From Muribaculaceae bacterium (GTDB lineage: Bacteria > Bacteroidota > Bacteroidia > Bacteroidales > Muribaculaceae): 11,659 bases of DNA. Both the position numbers and the translations under genes were made by a program. Below, piece after piece: positions 1 through 5,853 of this stretch; positions within the stretch are counted from its first letter, which is position 1; the number at the start of each line of letters is the position of its first letter. The notes below the pieces were generated by a model. The model saw only the letters and a list, made by a program, of their open reading frames with translations, ran no database searches and had not been told where the DNA came from. The DNA lies in the NCBI GenBank assembly GCA_029056365.1, contig JAIDBM010000131.1, positions 1 through 11,659 of the forward strand, given 5' to 3'.

Positions 1-221
1 ACTCCGCTGCCGACCACAGCCGCACACGCAAGCATCAGCAGCATGCCGCCACGAGTATGCCAACTTTGGCATCTGTAGGAATACAGCGCTATTGCGGAAG
101 CTGCCGACACGGCCAGGAACACTCCGTACGGGCACGACGGAGTGTAAACACATATCAGTGTGATCCACAATGCAATGACCGCGATGATTCCTGAAAAAAA
201 TGCGTTTTTGAAAAAAATCAT
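1..221 (-). CDS. Small integral membrane protein, function unknown (partial, 3' end outside window)
   Basis: Reading the minus strand from the ATG at 221-219 gives 73 codons with no stop before the window edge, so the gene is cut off at its 3' end. The product starts MIFFKNAFFSGIIAVIALW and is strongly hydrophobic. Three likely membrane segments lie at about residues 8-27, 33-48 and 57-73, separated by short loops (one with Pro, Cys and Tyr, one with Arg, Gln and His). The start is supported by a perfect -7 promoter element (TAACTTTG) ending only four bases upstream, and this is the first possible ATG. I do not recognise the family. It could be a small polytopic protein or the N-terminus of a larger permease. 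It is divergent from the glycine-lipid genes, which does not by itself imply a shared pathway. Confidence 0.65.
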   Translation of the reverse strand, partial: MIFFKNAFFSGIIAVIALWITLICVYTPSCPYGVFLAVSAASAIALYSYRCQSWHTRGGMLLMLACAAVVGSG

Positions 222-225
222 GATA

Positions 226-257
226 CAAAGTTACGAAAAATGTAGTTAAAATCGTAA
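226..257 (-). promoter_or_regulatory. Promoter of the minus-strand membrane protein gene
   Basis: The -7 element TAACTTTG (233 down to 226) matches the Bacteroidetes consensus TAnnTTTG exactly. A TTAC sits exactly 20 bases upstream (257-254), where TTTG/TTG would be expected, so the -33 is weak. Transcription would start within a few bases of the ATG at 221, giving an almost leaderless mRNA. Confidence 0.6.
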
Positions 258-262
258 ATTTG
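231..262 (+). promoter_or_regulatory. Promoter of glsA-glsB
   Basis: The -7 element TAAATTTG (255-262) fits TAnnTTTG exactly. A weak -33 (TTAC, 231-234) lies exactly 20 bases upstream. The start codon is at 273, so the 5' leader would be only a few bases. Each promoter's -33 overlaps the other's -7 element, so the two divergent promoters occupy the same DNA. Confidence 0.6.
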
Positions 263-272
263 CACAACGATT

Positions 273-1130
273 ATGACCAACGGAAACAAAGCAATACAGA
301 TCGACCTGCAGCAGATAGTGCGCGAGCGCCTTGGAAAACATTCCAGGCTTGTGCCGCGTTTTATTGTACGCTGGCTTGAGAAACTGGTGTGTCAGAACGA
401 TCTTAACAAGTTGCTGCGCAATAATTTCCCGAAGGAAGGGGCCGCATTCTGCGAAGGAGTGCTGCACGACCTCGATGTGGCGGTTGACGTTGTAGGAGAG
501 GACAATCTGCCTCCGGTATCCGACAGGAAAGTGGTGATTGTGAGCAACCATCCGCTTGGCGGTCTTGACGGAATGGCGCTGATTGCATGGGCGGCACGCA
601 GATATGGCGACAGGCTCCATTTTGTTGTCAACGACCTGCTTGATGCTGTGGCACCGTTGCGGACGGTGTTTGTTCCGGTGAACAAGCATGGAGGTCAGAG
701 TAGGGAAAGCATCCGGGCGGTCGACGAGGCGTTTGCAAGTGACGATCCGGTGCTTGTGTTTCCGGCCGGATTGTGTTCGCGAAGAGATTCCGCAGGCAAG
801 GTCTCAGACCTTGAATGGCAGAAAATGTTTGTAAACAAGGCTATAGAGCATAGGCGGACTGTCGTGCCATTGTATTTCAGCGGCGAGAATTCCGCGTTTT
901 TTTATAAATTTGCAAGTATCAGAAAAAAGATAGGCCTGAAATTCAATATAGAGATGATATTTCTGCCCTCGGAAGTTTTTCGGGCGAGCGGCAGCCGTTT
1001 TACTATAGTATGTGGTAAACCGTTGCCGTGGCAGACTCTCAAGGGTGGAAGTCAGGCACGTCGTCAGGCGGCCGATATCCGTTCGCTCGTATATTCCATG
1101 GCGCCGATGGCCTCAAATAAAAACAGATGA
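273..1130 (+). CDS. glsA: PlsC-family acyltransferase, probable glycine-lipid O-acyltransferase GlsA
   Basis: The 285-residue protein belongs to the lysophospholipid (PlsC/LPLAT) acyltransferase superfamily. The catalytic block is NHPLGGLDG at residues 92-100. Its His93 and Asp99 have five residues between them, a variant of the usual H-x4-D. FPAG (163-166) replaces the more common FPEG of the substrate-binding block, and a VVPLYFSGENS block follows. There is no signal peptide or clear membrane helix, so it should act at the inner membrane's cytoplasmic face. In Bacteroides, GlsA adds the second, ester-linked acyl chain to N-acylated glycine to make glycine lipids. The assignment rests on the sequence type and on the overlapping downstream gene, which looks like GlsB. 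It could otherwise make a related aminolipid such as an ornithine or serine-glycine lipid. The start at 273 keeps the conserved N-terminal region and lies 10 bases after a promoter -7 element. Confidence 0.8.
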   Translation: MTNGNKAIQIDLQQIVRERLGKHSRLVPRFIVRWLEKLVCQNDLNKLLRNNFPKEGAAFCEGVLHDLDVAVDVVGEDNLPPVSDRKVVIVSNHPLGGLDGMALIAWAARRYGDRLHFVVNDLLDAVAPLRTVFVPVNKHGGQSRESIRAVDEAFASDDPVLVFPAGLCSRRDSAGKVSDLEWQKMFVNKAIEHRRTVVPLYFSGENSAFFYKFASIRKKIGLKFNIEMIFLPSEVFRASGSRFTIVCGKPLPWQTLKGGSQARRQAADIRSLVYSMAPMASNKNR

Positions 1131-2062
1131 CAATGAACTCAAGGATAATAGATCCGGTCGACACCGCGCTTATTGAATCAGAACTGACTCCGGAGCGTTT
1201 TTTGCGTACCACCAACAAAGGCGGAAATGAGCTATATATAGTGGATGCGTACGATTCGCCTGCGACCATGCGGGAAATTGGCCGTCTGCGTGAAATAGCG
1301 TTCCGTTCCGCCGGGGGCGGAACCGGCAAAGACTGCGACATAGACCAGTACGACACAATGCAGCCGCCATGCAAACAGCTCATAGTATGGGATCCGGACA
1401 GCAAACTTATTCTGGGCGGTTACCGTTTTATATGCGGTTCGGATATCCGTATGGACGCTTCAGGGCGTCCGCGCATTGCCACCAGCCATATGTTCGATTT
1501 TTCAGAGCGCTTTATCAACGAGTATCTTCCGTATACTATTGAGCTGGGACGTTCGTTCGTAAGACTCGAATATCAGTCGTCGAGAGCGGGCGCGAAGGCG
1601 CTTTACACCCTCGATAACCTGTGGGACGGACTCGGATCGCTTACGGTGCTTAATCCGCAGATCAAATATCTGTTTGGTAAAGTAACCATGTATCCAAGCT
1701 ATACTGCCCGGTGCCGCGACATGATTCTGTTCTTCCTTCACAAGCATTTTCCCGATCACGACAACCTTGTGGTGCCCATGCATCCGCTTGTGATCGAGGC
1801 TGATCCAGAAGAATTGTCGGCAATGTTCACCGGAACTACATTCAAAGACGATTACCGGATACTCAACAATGAGGTGCATCGTCACGGCAATAACATCCCG
1901 CCGCTTGTAAATGCCTATATGAGTTTGTCGCCGACCATGAAAATGTTCGGAACCGCAATCAACGATGAGTTCGGAAATGTGGAGGAAAGCGGTATTTTGC
2001 TGACGGTGGATGACATATTCCCTGAAAAAAAACAGCGCCATATCGATAGCTTCAAAAGATAG
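1127..2062 (+). CDS. glsB: GNAT/hemolysin-like N-acyltransferase, probable glycine N-acyltransferase GlsB
   Basis: The 311-residue protein resembles OlsB/GlsB-type N-acyltransferases, often annotated as hemolysin, with an Acetyltransf_5-like GNAT fold. Visible family blocks are RLREIAFR followed by GGGTGKD (63-69) and DIDQYD, then QLIVWDP with GGYRF, and ELGRSFV at 139-145 followed by LWDGLG. In Bacteroides the GlsB enzyme transfers a 3-hydroxy fatty acid to the amino group of glycine, the first step of glycine-lipid synthesis; GlsA then adds the O-linked chain. The start codon overlaps the glsA stop as ATGA (1127-1130), indicating translational coupling and a single transcript. An ATG two codons later is a possible alternative start. 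The substrate amino acid cannot be read from sequence, so glycine is inferred from lineage and gene pairing. The C-terminus (MKMFGTAIND and after) extends past the core GNAT region. Confidence 0.8.
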   Translation: MTMNSRIIDPVDTALIESELTPERFLRTTNKGGNELYIVDAYDSPATMREIGRLREIAFRSAGGGTGKDCDIDQYDTMQPPCKQLIVWDPDSKLILGGYRFICGSDIRMDASGRPRIATSHMFDFSERFINEYLPYTIELGRSFVRLEYQSSRAGAKALYTLDNLWDGLGSLTVLNPQIKYLFGKVTMYPSYTARCRDMILFFLHKHFPDHDNLVVPMHPLVIEADPEELSAMFTGTTFKDDYRILNNEVHRHGNNIPPLVNAYMSLSPTMKMFGTAINDEFGNVEESGILLTVDDIFPEKKQRHIDSFKR

Positions 2063-2095
2063 TGACTGTGCTGTGTCACAGCGTAAAAGCTGCGA

Positions 2096-2135
2096 TTGCC
2101 GGGTATGGTCGGACTCCGGTCGGGCAAACTTTTTT
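2096..2135 (+). terminator. Possible intrinsic terminator after glsB
   Basis: TTGCC (2096-2100) pairs with GGCAA (2123-2127). An inner CGG-ACT-CCG mini-hairpin sits between, and a six-T run follows (2130-2135). The internal loop makes the structure imperfect. It lies 34 bases after the glsB stop and just before the rho promoter. A short palindrome (GCTG...CAGC, near 2070-2082) precedes it. Confidence 0.5.
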
Positions 2136-2144
2136 AATGAATAT

Positions 2145-2176
2145 TTTGTTAATGTAGAAAAAAGATAGTAACTTTG
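2145..2176 (+). promoter_or_regulatory. Promoter of rho
   Basis: TTTG (2145-2148), exactly 20 bases, then TAACTTTG (2169-2176): a full match to the Bacteroidetes primary sigma promoter. Transcription would start at about 2181-2184, giving a leader of about 220 nt before the rho ATG. Confidence 0.8.
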
Positions 2177-2182
2177 CAAGGA

Positions 2183-2402
2183 AATAGCGCCATTGCCTTG
2201 TTTCTGGATAAATGGCACGGAAAATAATCCGATAGAGGATACTCTCTTTTCAAAACTACAAATTACACAAATATTTAAGAATCAGCTATTGCAACACACA
2301 TGTTGTGTTCGCGTACCGCTGCTGTTCCGATGTGTATGCGGCGATAATATTTTCAAGCCGGAATCACGTCTGAGGATAATCCCGCTCACTCCCTAATTAT
2401 AT
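2183..2402 (+). promoter_or_regulatory. Long 5' leader of rho, candidate autoregulatory region
   Basis: The rho promoter lies far upstream of the rho ATG, leaving about 220 transcribed bases with no convincing gene. A G-poor, C-containing stretch (about 2239-2280) is the kind of unstructured RNA that Rho loads on. A 6-bp hairpin follows (2293-2298 with 2304-2309). Two tiny ATG-initiated reading frames are present: 7 codons at 2212-2235 (MARKIIR) and 15 codons at 2300-2347, the second starting inside the hairpin loop. Autogenous Rho control through the leader is known in E. coli; that it operates here is inference. Confidence 0.45.
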
Positions 2403-4367
2403 ATGTATAGCATATCCGATCTCAATGAAATGAACGACGCAGACCTTAAAGGCGTCGCCGAGTCAATGAATCTAAAAAAAATCGATCTCTCCGACAAAGA
2501 GGGTTTGATTTACCGTATACTTGACCAACAGGCCATAGACAGGGCCGCTTCTTCGACAGAAGAAAAAAAACGCCGCGGACGTAAGCCTGCCGCCGAAGGC
2601 GCTCCTGCACGGCAGCGTGGCCGTAAGAAAAAAACGGCAGACGCTCAGGAACCACAGACCGACCAGGTGACCGAATCAGCTGAAAAGCCGCAGGTTCAGG
2701 AACAGTCGGCGGCGGTAACAGAACAGCCCGCTGTGGCTCCGGCTCCCAAAAAACGCGGTCGTCCACGCAAGAATCCGCTGCCCGAGCCCGCACCACAGCC
2801 GGTTGTGGCAGAAGAACCTGAAAGCAAAGCTGAAAATATGGTGGCGGACAATGCCGAAGCCAAAGCCGCCGAGATTGCAGCCGATACAGCTGTGCCGGAA
2901 GTTCCGGAGTCGGCCGATGTGACACAGGACAATCAGCCCAGGCGCGATTTCCGTCCGAAAGATCCTGCTTTTACGGCATTTTTCCCTCGCAGCGAAGGCC
3001 GGAAATTTGTGCCGCGCAGTCAGCAGCAGCGTGAGTCCGACAATACCCCTGCACCGCATGCCCAAGTGGCCGTTCCGGCAAAAAACAAGCATGTCCAGCA
3101 GCAGCAACAGCAGCCTATATCGGGTATGCCGTCGAATATTCCCGCCGCGCCTATAGTTCTGACAGAGCCGGGCCAGCCGCTGCCGCAGCAGAACGGAAAG
3201 AAAAACAAAAAGAACAAGCAGCAGGGCTACAGTTCGATGCGATATGATTTCGCCGACCTGATTGAAACCACGGGCGTGCTTGAAATCGAGCCTCAGGGAC
3301 ATGGATTCCTGCGTTCCGGCGACTTCAACTACATGCCCTCGCCCGATGATATTTATCTGACTCAGCAACAGATTCGCATGTACGGTCTGAAAACAGGCGA
3401 TGTGGTTGAGGCAACCGTGCGTCCGCCAAGAGAGAACGACAAATACTTCCTTCTTTCCGAAGTGCGCCGTGTAAACGGACGGTCGCTCGACTTTATCAGA
3501 GACAGGGTTTCGTTCGAACATCTTACCCCGCTGTTCCCTGACGAAAAATTCGATCTCACCTCCGGACGGACCAACAATCTGTCGACCAGGGTAGTGGACA
3601 TGTTCTCTCCGATAGGCAAGGGGCAGCGAGGCCTTATTGTAGCCCCGCCGAAAACCGGTAAGACAATACTTTTGAAAGACATCGCAAATGCCATAGCGGA
3701 GAATCATCCCGAAACATATATAATGATTCTTCTTATCGATGAACGTCCGGAAGAAGTCACCGACATGCAGCGAAGCGTGAATGCCGAGGTTATAGCATCG
3801 ACATTCGATGAGCCGGCCGACCGTCATGTGCGAATCGCAGGCATAGTGCTTGAAAAGGCCAAGCGTATGGTGGAATGCGGTCATGATGTGGTGATACTGC
3901 TTGACTCCATAACCCGTCTGGCCCGGGCATACAATACATGTGCTCCGGCTTCCGGAAAAATCCTTTCCGGCGGTGTCGATGCCAATGCCCTGCAGAAACC
4001 CAAGAGGTTCTTCGGAGCGGCCCGTAACATCGAAGGAGGCGGATCGCTTACCATTATAGCCACAGCTCTTACCGAAACAAGCTCGAAGATGGACGAAGTG
4101 ATATTCGAGGAATTCAAGGGAACCGGCAACATGGAGCTTCAGCTCGACCGCAAGCTTTCCAACAAGCGTATTTTCCCGGCTGTCGACATCATGGCTTCAA
4201 GCACAAGACGCGATGATCTTCTTCTTCGTCCGGAAACACTTAACCGCATGTGGATTCTGCGTAGATTCCTCAGCGACCGCAACAGCATAGAATCGATGGA
4301 GTTCATCAAAGACCGTATGGAACGCACCCGCGACAACGATGAGCTGCTGAGAACAATGGGCGATTAA
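2403..4367 (+). CDS. rho: Transcription termination factor Rho with long disordered N-terminal insertion
   Basis: Rho is a homohexameric RNA-dependent ATPase/translocase that terminates transcription in the cytoplasm. At 654 residues this one is about 235 longer than E. coli Rho (419). Domains in order: an N-terminal helical Rho_N region (1-50); a low-complexity insertion (about 52-275) rich in Pro, Ala, Gln, Glu and Lys; the cold-shock-like primary RNA-binding domain (281-355, with GHGFLR and PDDIYL); and the ATPase core. The core shows Walker A APPKTGKT (414-421), DERPEEVTDMQR, Walker B VILLDSITRLARAYN, the Q-loop region GGVDANAL, and the R-loop/C-terminal blocks through KGTGNMEL. All catalytic blocks look intact. 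The insertion has three AT-hook-like basic patches (RRGRKP 57-62, RGRKK 72-76, KRGRPRK 117-123) and a six-Gln run (232-237). Such insertions are typical of Bacteroidetes; in B. thetaiotaomicron the disordered region drives Rho condensate formation. The gene is monocistronic, with its own promoter and terminator. No Shine-Dalgarno precedes the ATG. Confidence 0.97.
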   Translation: MYSISDLNEMNDADLKGVAESMNLKKIDLSDKEGLIYRILDQQAIDRAASSTEEKKRRGRKPAAEGAPARQRGRKKKTADAQEPQTDQVTESAEKPQVQEQSAAVTEQPAVAPAPKKRGRPRKNPLPEPAPQPVVAEEPESKAENMVADNAEAKAAEIAADTAVPEVPESADVTQDNQPRRDFRPKDPAFTAFFPRSEGRKFVPRSQQQRESDNTPAPHAQVAVPAKNKHVQQQQQQPISGMPSNIPAAPIVLTEPGQPLPQQNGKKNKKNKQQGYSSMRYDFADLIETTGVLEIEPQGHGFLRSGDFNYMPSPDDIYLTQQQIRMYGLKTGDVVEATVRPPRENDKYFLLSEVRRVNGRSLDFIRDRVSFEHLTPLFPDEKFDLTSGRTNNLSTRVVDMFSPIGKGQRGLIVAPPKTGKTILLKDIANAIAENHPETYIMILLIDERPEEVTDMQRSVNAEVIASTFDEPADRHVRIAGIVLEKAKRMVECGHDVVILLDSITRLARAYNTCAPASGKILSGGVDANALQKPKRFFGAARNIEGGGSLTIIATALTETSSKMDEVIFEEFKGTGNMELQLDRKLSNKRIFPAVDIMASSTRRDDLLLRPETLNRMWILRRFLSDRNSIESMEFIKDRMERTRDNDELLRTMGD

Positions 4368-4403
4368 TGTCTGTTGTTGAAGTGGCTAACAGTCAAATCT
4401 ATA

Positions 4404-4449
4404 ACACGGCGCCGACTATTGTAAATGAGTCGGCGCCGTGTGTTTTTTT
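4404..4449 (+). terminator. Intrinsic terminator of rho
   Basis: A perfect 14-bp GC-rich stem (4404-4417 with 4428-4441), a 10-base loop, then seven T (4443-4449), starting 36 bases after the rho stop. It is notable that rho itself ends at a strong Rho-independent terminator. Confidence 0.93.
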
Positions 4450-4468
4450 GCCGATTTATGCTGAAAAA

Positions 4469-4500
4469 TTTGGAGTGTCCGTGAATTATTGCTAACTTTG
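4469..4500 (+). promoter_or_regulatory. Promoter of the tRNA-Leu gene
   Basis: TTTG (4469-4472), exactly 20 bases, then TAACTTTG (4493-4500). The mature tRNA begins at 4511, so the 5' extension to be removed by RNase P is only a few bases. Confidence 0.8.
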
Positions 4501-4510
4501 CATTGAAATC

Positions 4511-4592
4511 GCGCATGTGGCGTAATTGGCAGCCGCGTCAGACTTAGGATCTGATGTCTTCGGACGTGGGGGTTCGAGTCCCTTCATGCGCA
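4511..4592 (+). tRNA. tRNA-Leu, anticodon UAG
   Basis: The acceptor stem GCGCATG (4511-4517) pairs with CATGCGC (4585-4591), and A4592 is the discriminator. The anticodon arm is TCAGA-CTTAGGA-TCTGA (4538-4554) with anticodon TAG at 4545-4547, reading CUA and probably CUG. A long variable arm (GTC-TTCG-GAC) marks a class II tRNA, as expected for leucine. The T arm has loop TTCGAGT (4573-4579), with two wobble pairs at the base of its stem. The 3' CCA is not encoded (CAG follows), so a CCA-adding enzyme is needed. The gene stands alone between its own promoter and terminator. Confidence 0.95.
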
Positions 4593-4597
4593 CAGAA

Positions 4598-4630
4598 AGG
4601 CGTTACCGTTTTCCGGTGACGCCTTTTTTT
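4598..4630 (+). terminator. Intrinsic terminator of the tRNA-Leu gene
   Basis: An 11-bp stem (4598-4608 with 4614-4624, one G-T wobble) with a 5-base loop and a T run (4624-4630), starting five bases after the tRNA. Confidence 0.92.
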
Positions 4631-4631
4631 A

Positions 4632-4663
4632 TTTGTCGAATAGAAGTAATGTTTGTATCTTTG
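4632..4663 (+). promoter_or_regulatory. Promoter of the NlpC/P60 lipoprotein gene
   Basis: TTTG (4632-4635), exactly 20 bases, then TATCTTTG (4656-4663), matching TAnnTTTG. The -33 element begins one base after the T run of the tRNA terminator. The ATG at 4669 is only five bases past the -7 element, so the transcript should be leaderless or nearly so. Confidence 0.75.
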
Positions 4664-4668
4664 TGGAT

Positions 4669-5526
4669 ATGATTTCCAGGCAAAGCAATATAATTTTAAT
4701 TCTTACGACACTTGCGCTTCTTTTTTCATCGTGTGGCACAGGTAAAAAAGGTGTGTCGGCTTCGCATGGCGGCACGGAAGTGGTGGTGAAGGAACGCAAC
4801 AAACCCTCAAGACATAACGGAGACCCCGGTTTCGATGTAAGCGAGCATCTTGCCGACAGAATTGTTGCAGCGGCACGGAAATGGATCGGCACTCCATACC
4901 GCTATGGAGGGAAAGACCGCAAGGGCACCGATTGCAGCGGTATGACAATGAGCCTGTTCGACGAGGTGGCAGGAATAGCCTTGCCGCGAAATTCCGGGGC
5001 GCAGTATGAATATTGTGTAAGCATAGGTCATGAAGATTTGCAGCCGGGCGACCTTGTGTTCTTTTCCGGCAAGGCCGGGGGCGGTTCGGTAAGCCATGTC
5101 GGTCTTTATATAGGAGACCGCAAGATGATTCATGCATCGTCGTCGCGGGGAGTGGTGGAGAGTAGTATCGATGAACGGTATTGGCTAACCCATTACTATG
5201 GTTCCGGCAGAGTCAACGGTATGACAATTGCAGCTTCCGGACGTAAATCATCGAAAAAGCGCCGTAATGACAATAAAACATCTGTGCGGAGACCGGACCC
5301 GTTGGAGCCAGCCCGGATTTCTCCGGCAAATACAGCCGTTTCTGAAGCTGTTCAGGATGTGGAAAGCGGTAGCTCCGCAGTCAGCGATGTGATTGCGCCG
5401 GAGAGTGGAAATATGGAAGATACAGTAGTGGAGGATAATCCTGAGGAAAGCGTTCTGGAACGCACCGATGATGCATCGGTGGAAAAGACCATTTCCGATG
5501 AGGTAAAGGCCGCTTTTTCATTCTAA
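4669..5526 (+). CDS. NlpC/P60 peptidoglycan endopeptidase lipoprotein with acidic C-terminal tail
   Basis: The 285-residue lipoprotein has a hydrophobic signal followed by FSSC with Cys22, a likely lipidation site, so it should be anchored in a cell-envelope membrane facing the periplasm. An NlpC/P60 cysteine-peptidase domain spans about residues 62-185. It carries catalytic Cys89 in TDCSG, His143 in SHVGLYIG and His155 in IHASS, together with the TPYRYGG and LPRNS blocks of the family. Such enzymes cleave the gamma-D-Glu to diamino-acid bond in peptidoglycan stem peptides. After the domain, residues about 190-285 form a tail that is basic at first (SGRKSSKKRRND), then rich in Glu, Asp, Ser and Val, and probably disordered; it is longer than in typical single-domain members. 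I chose the ATG at 4669 over the upstream in-frame TTG at 4633 because the latter lies inside the promoter and adds residues before the signal. The gene is monocistronic. Confidence 0.9.
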   Translation: MISRQSNIILILTTLALLFSSCGTGKKGVSASHGGTEVVVKERNKPSRHNGDPGFDVSEHLADRIVAAARKWIGTPYRYGGKDRKGTDCSGMTMSLFDEVAGIALPRNSGAQYEYCVSIGHEDLQPGDLVFFSGKAGGGSVSHVGLYIGDRKMIHASSSRGVVESSIDERYWLTHYYGSGRVNGMTIAASGRKSSKKRRNDNKTSVRRPDPLEPARISPANTAVSEAVQDVESGSSAVSDVIAPESGNMEDTVVEDNPEESVLERTDDASVEKTISDEVKAAFSF

Positions 5527-5562
5527 GAAAAAAAACGATAAAACGATAAAACAATAATGATA

Positions 5563-5590
5563 ATGCGCTTCGGGAATCCGGAGCGCATTT
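5563..5590 (+). terminator. Probable terminator after the NlpC/P60 gene
   Basis: An 11-bp stem with one G-T wobble (5563-5573 with 5578-5588) and a GAAT loop. Only three T follow (5588-5590), so it may be a weak terminator. It begins 36 bases past the stop, after an A-rich stretch with CGATAAAA repeated twice. Confidence 0.6.
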
Positions 5591-5696
5591 CATATGTATA
5601 GCCGTGTAATGATTCATATATTTAGCTGGAAACAATAATTATGTTAATTTTTGAAACTGTGTCTGATGGCAAAAAGAAAACAAAAATTAAAATTTA

Positions 5697-5728
5697 TTTG
5701 CATGCTACTGAAAATATGTCTATATTTG
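5697..5728 (+). promoter_or_regulatory. Promoter of the large Fn3 protein gene(s)
   Basis: TTTG (5697-5700), exactly 20 bases, then TATATTTG (5721-5728). An A/T-rich tract (about 5671-5696) directly upstream could act as an UP-like element. Transcription would start near 5733-5736. Confidence 0.75.
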
Positions 5729-5733
5729 CGTCA

Positions 5734-5853
5734 TAATACCAGATTGAAGCTATGTTGTAGTAATGGAATACTGCTTGCGTGAAGCCATGTTCGAGGCTTT
5801 TGTGCATCGTTTCTGATATTTATAAGGTTGTTATATGTCTAAATATAAAAGCT
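5734..5853 (+). promoter_or_regulatory. 5' leader of the large Fn3 protein gene
   Basis: About 120 transcribed bases precede the ATG at 5854. A small hairpin (AAGCC 5782-5786 with GGCTT 5795-5799, 8-base loop) is followed by a few T. There is no recognisable riboswitch. The reading frame is open upstream to a GTG at 5779, but the sequence MKKF... at 5854 is a clean signal-peptide start, so the upstream codons are taken as untranslated. Confidence 0.4.

Noticed and set aside
2193..2396. Open frame of 67 codons from a TTG in the rho leader, ending six bases before the rho ATG
   Set aside because: It starts with TTG without a ribosome binding site, has no recognisable domain, and its composition (scattered Cys, many rare-looking codons) fits non-coding leader. 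Kept only as part of the leader description.
2556..2775. AT-hook-like motifs read as evidence for a DNA-binding chromatin protein
   Set aside because: They lie within the disordered insertion of an otherwise complete Rho; basic RGR patches are common in such insertions and do not show DNA binding.
2676..3884. A 402-codon open frame antisense to rho
   Set aside because: It is opposite the conserved Rho sequence, with a His/Arg/Leu/Cys-rich translation and no known motif; it is a shadow of rho.
4511..4630. tRNA-Leu 3' end as an integration (att) site
   Set aside because: No integrase, no duplicated tRNA 3' segment and no change in gene character downstream are visible in the window.
5536..5553. 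CGATAAAA direct repeat after the NlpC/P60 gene, considered as an iteron or operator
   Set aside because: Only two adjacent copies of a simple A-rich word; no palindrome and no further copies.
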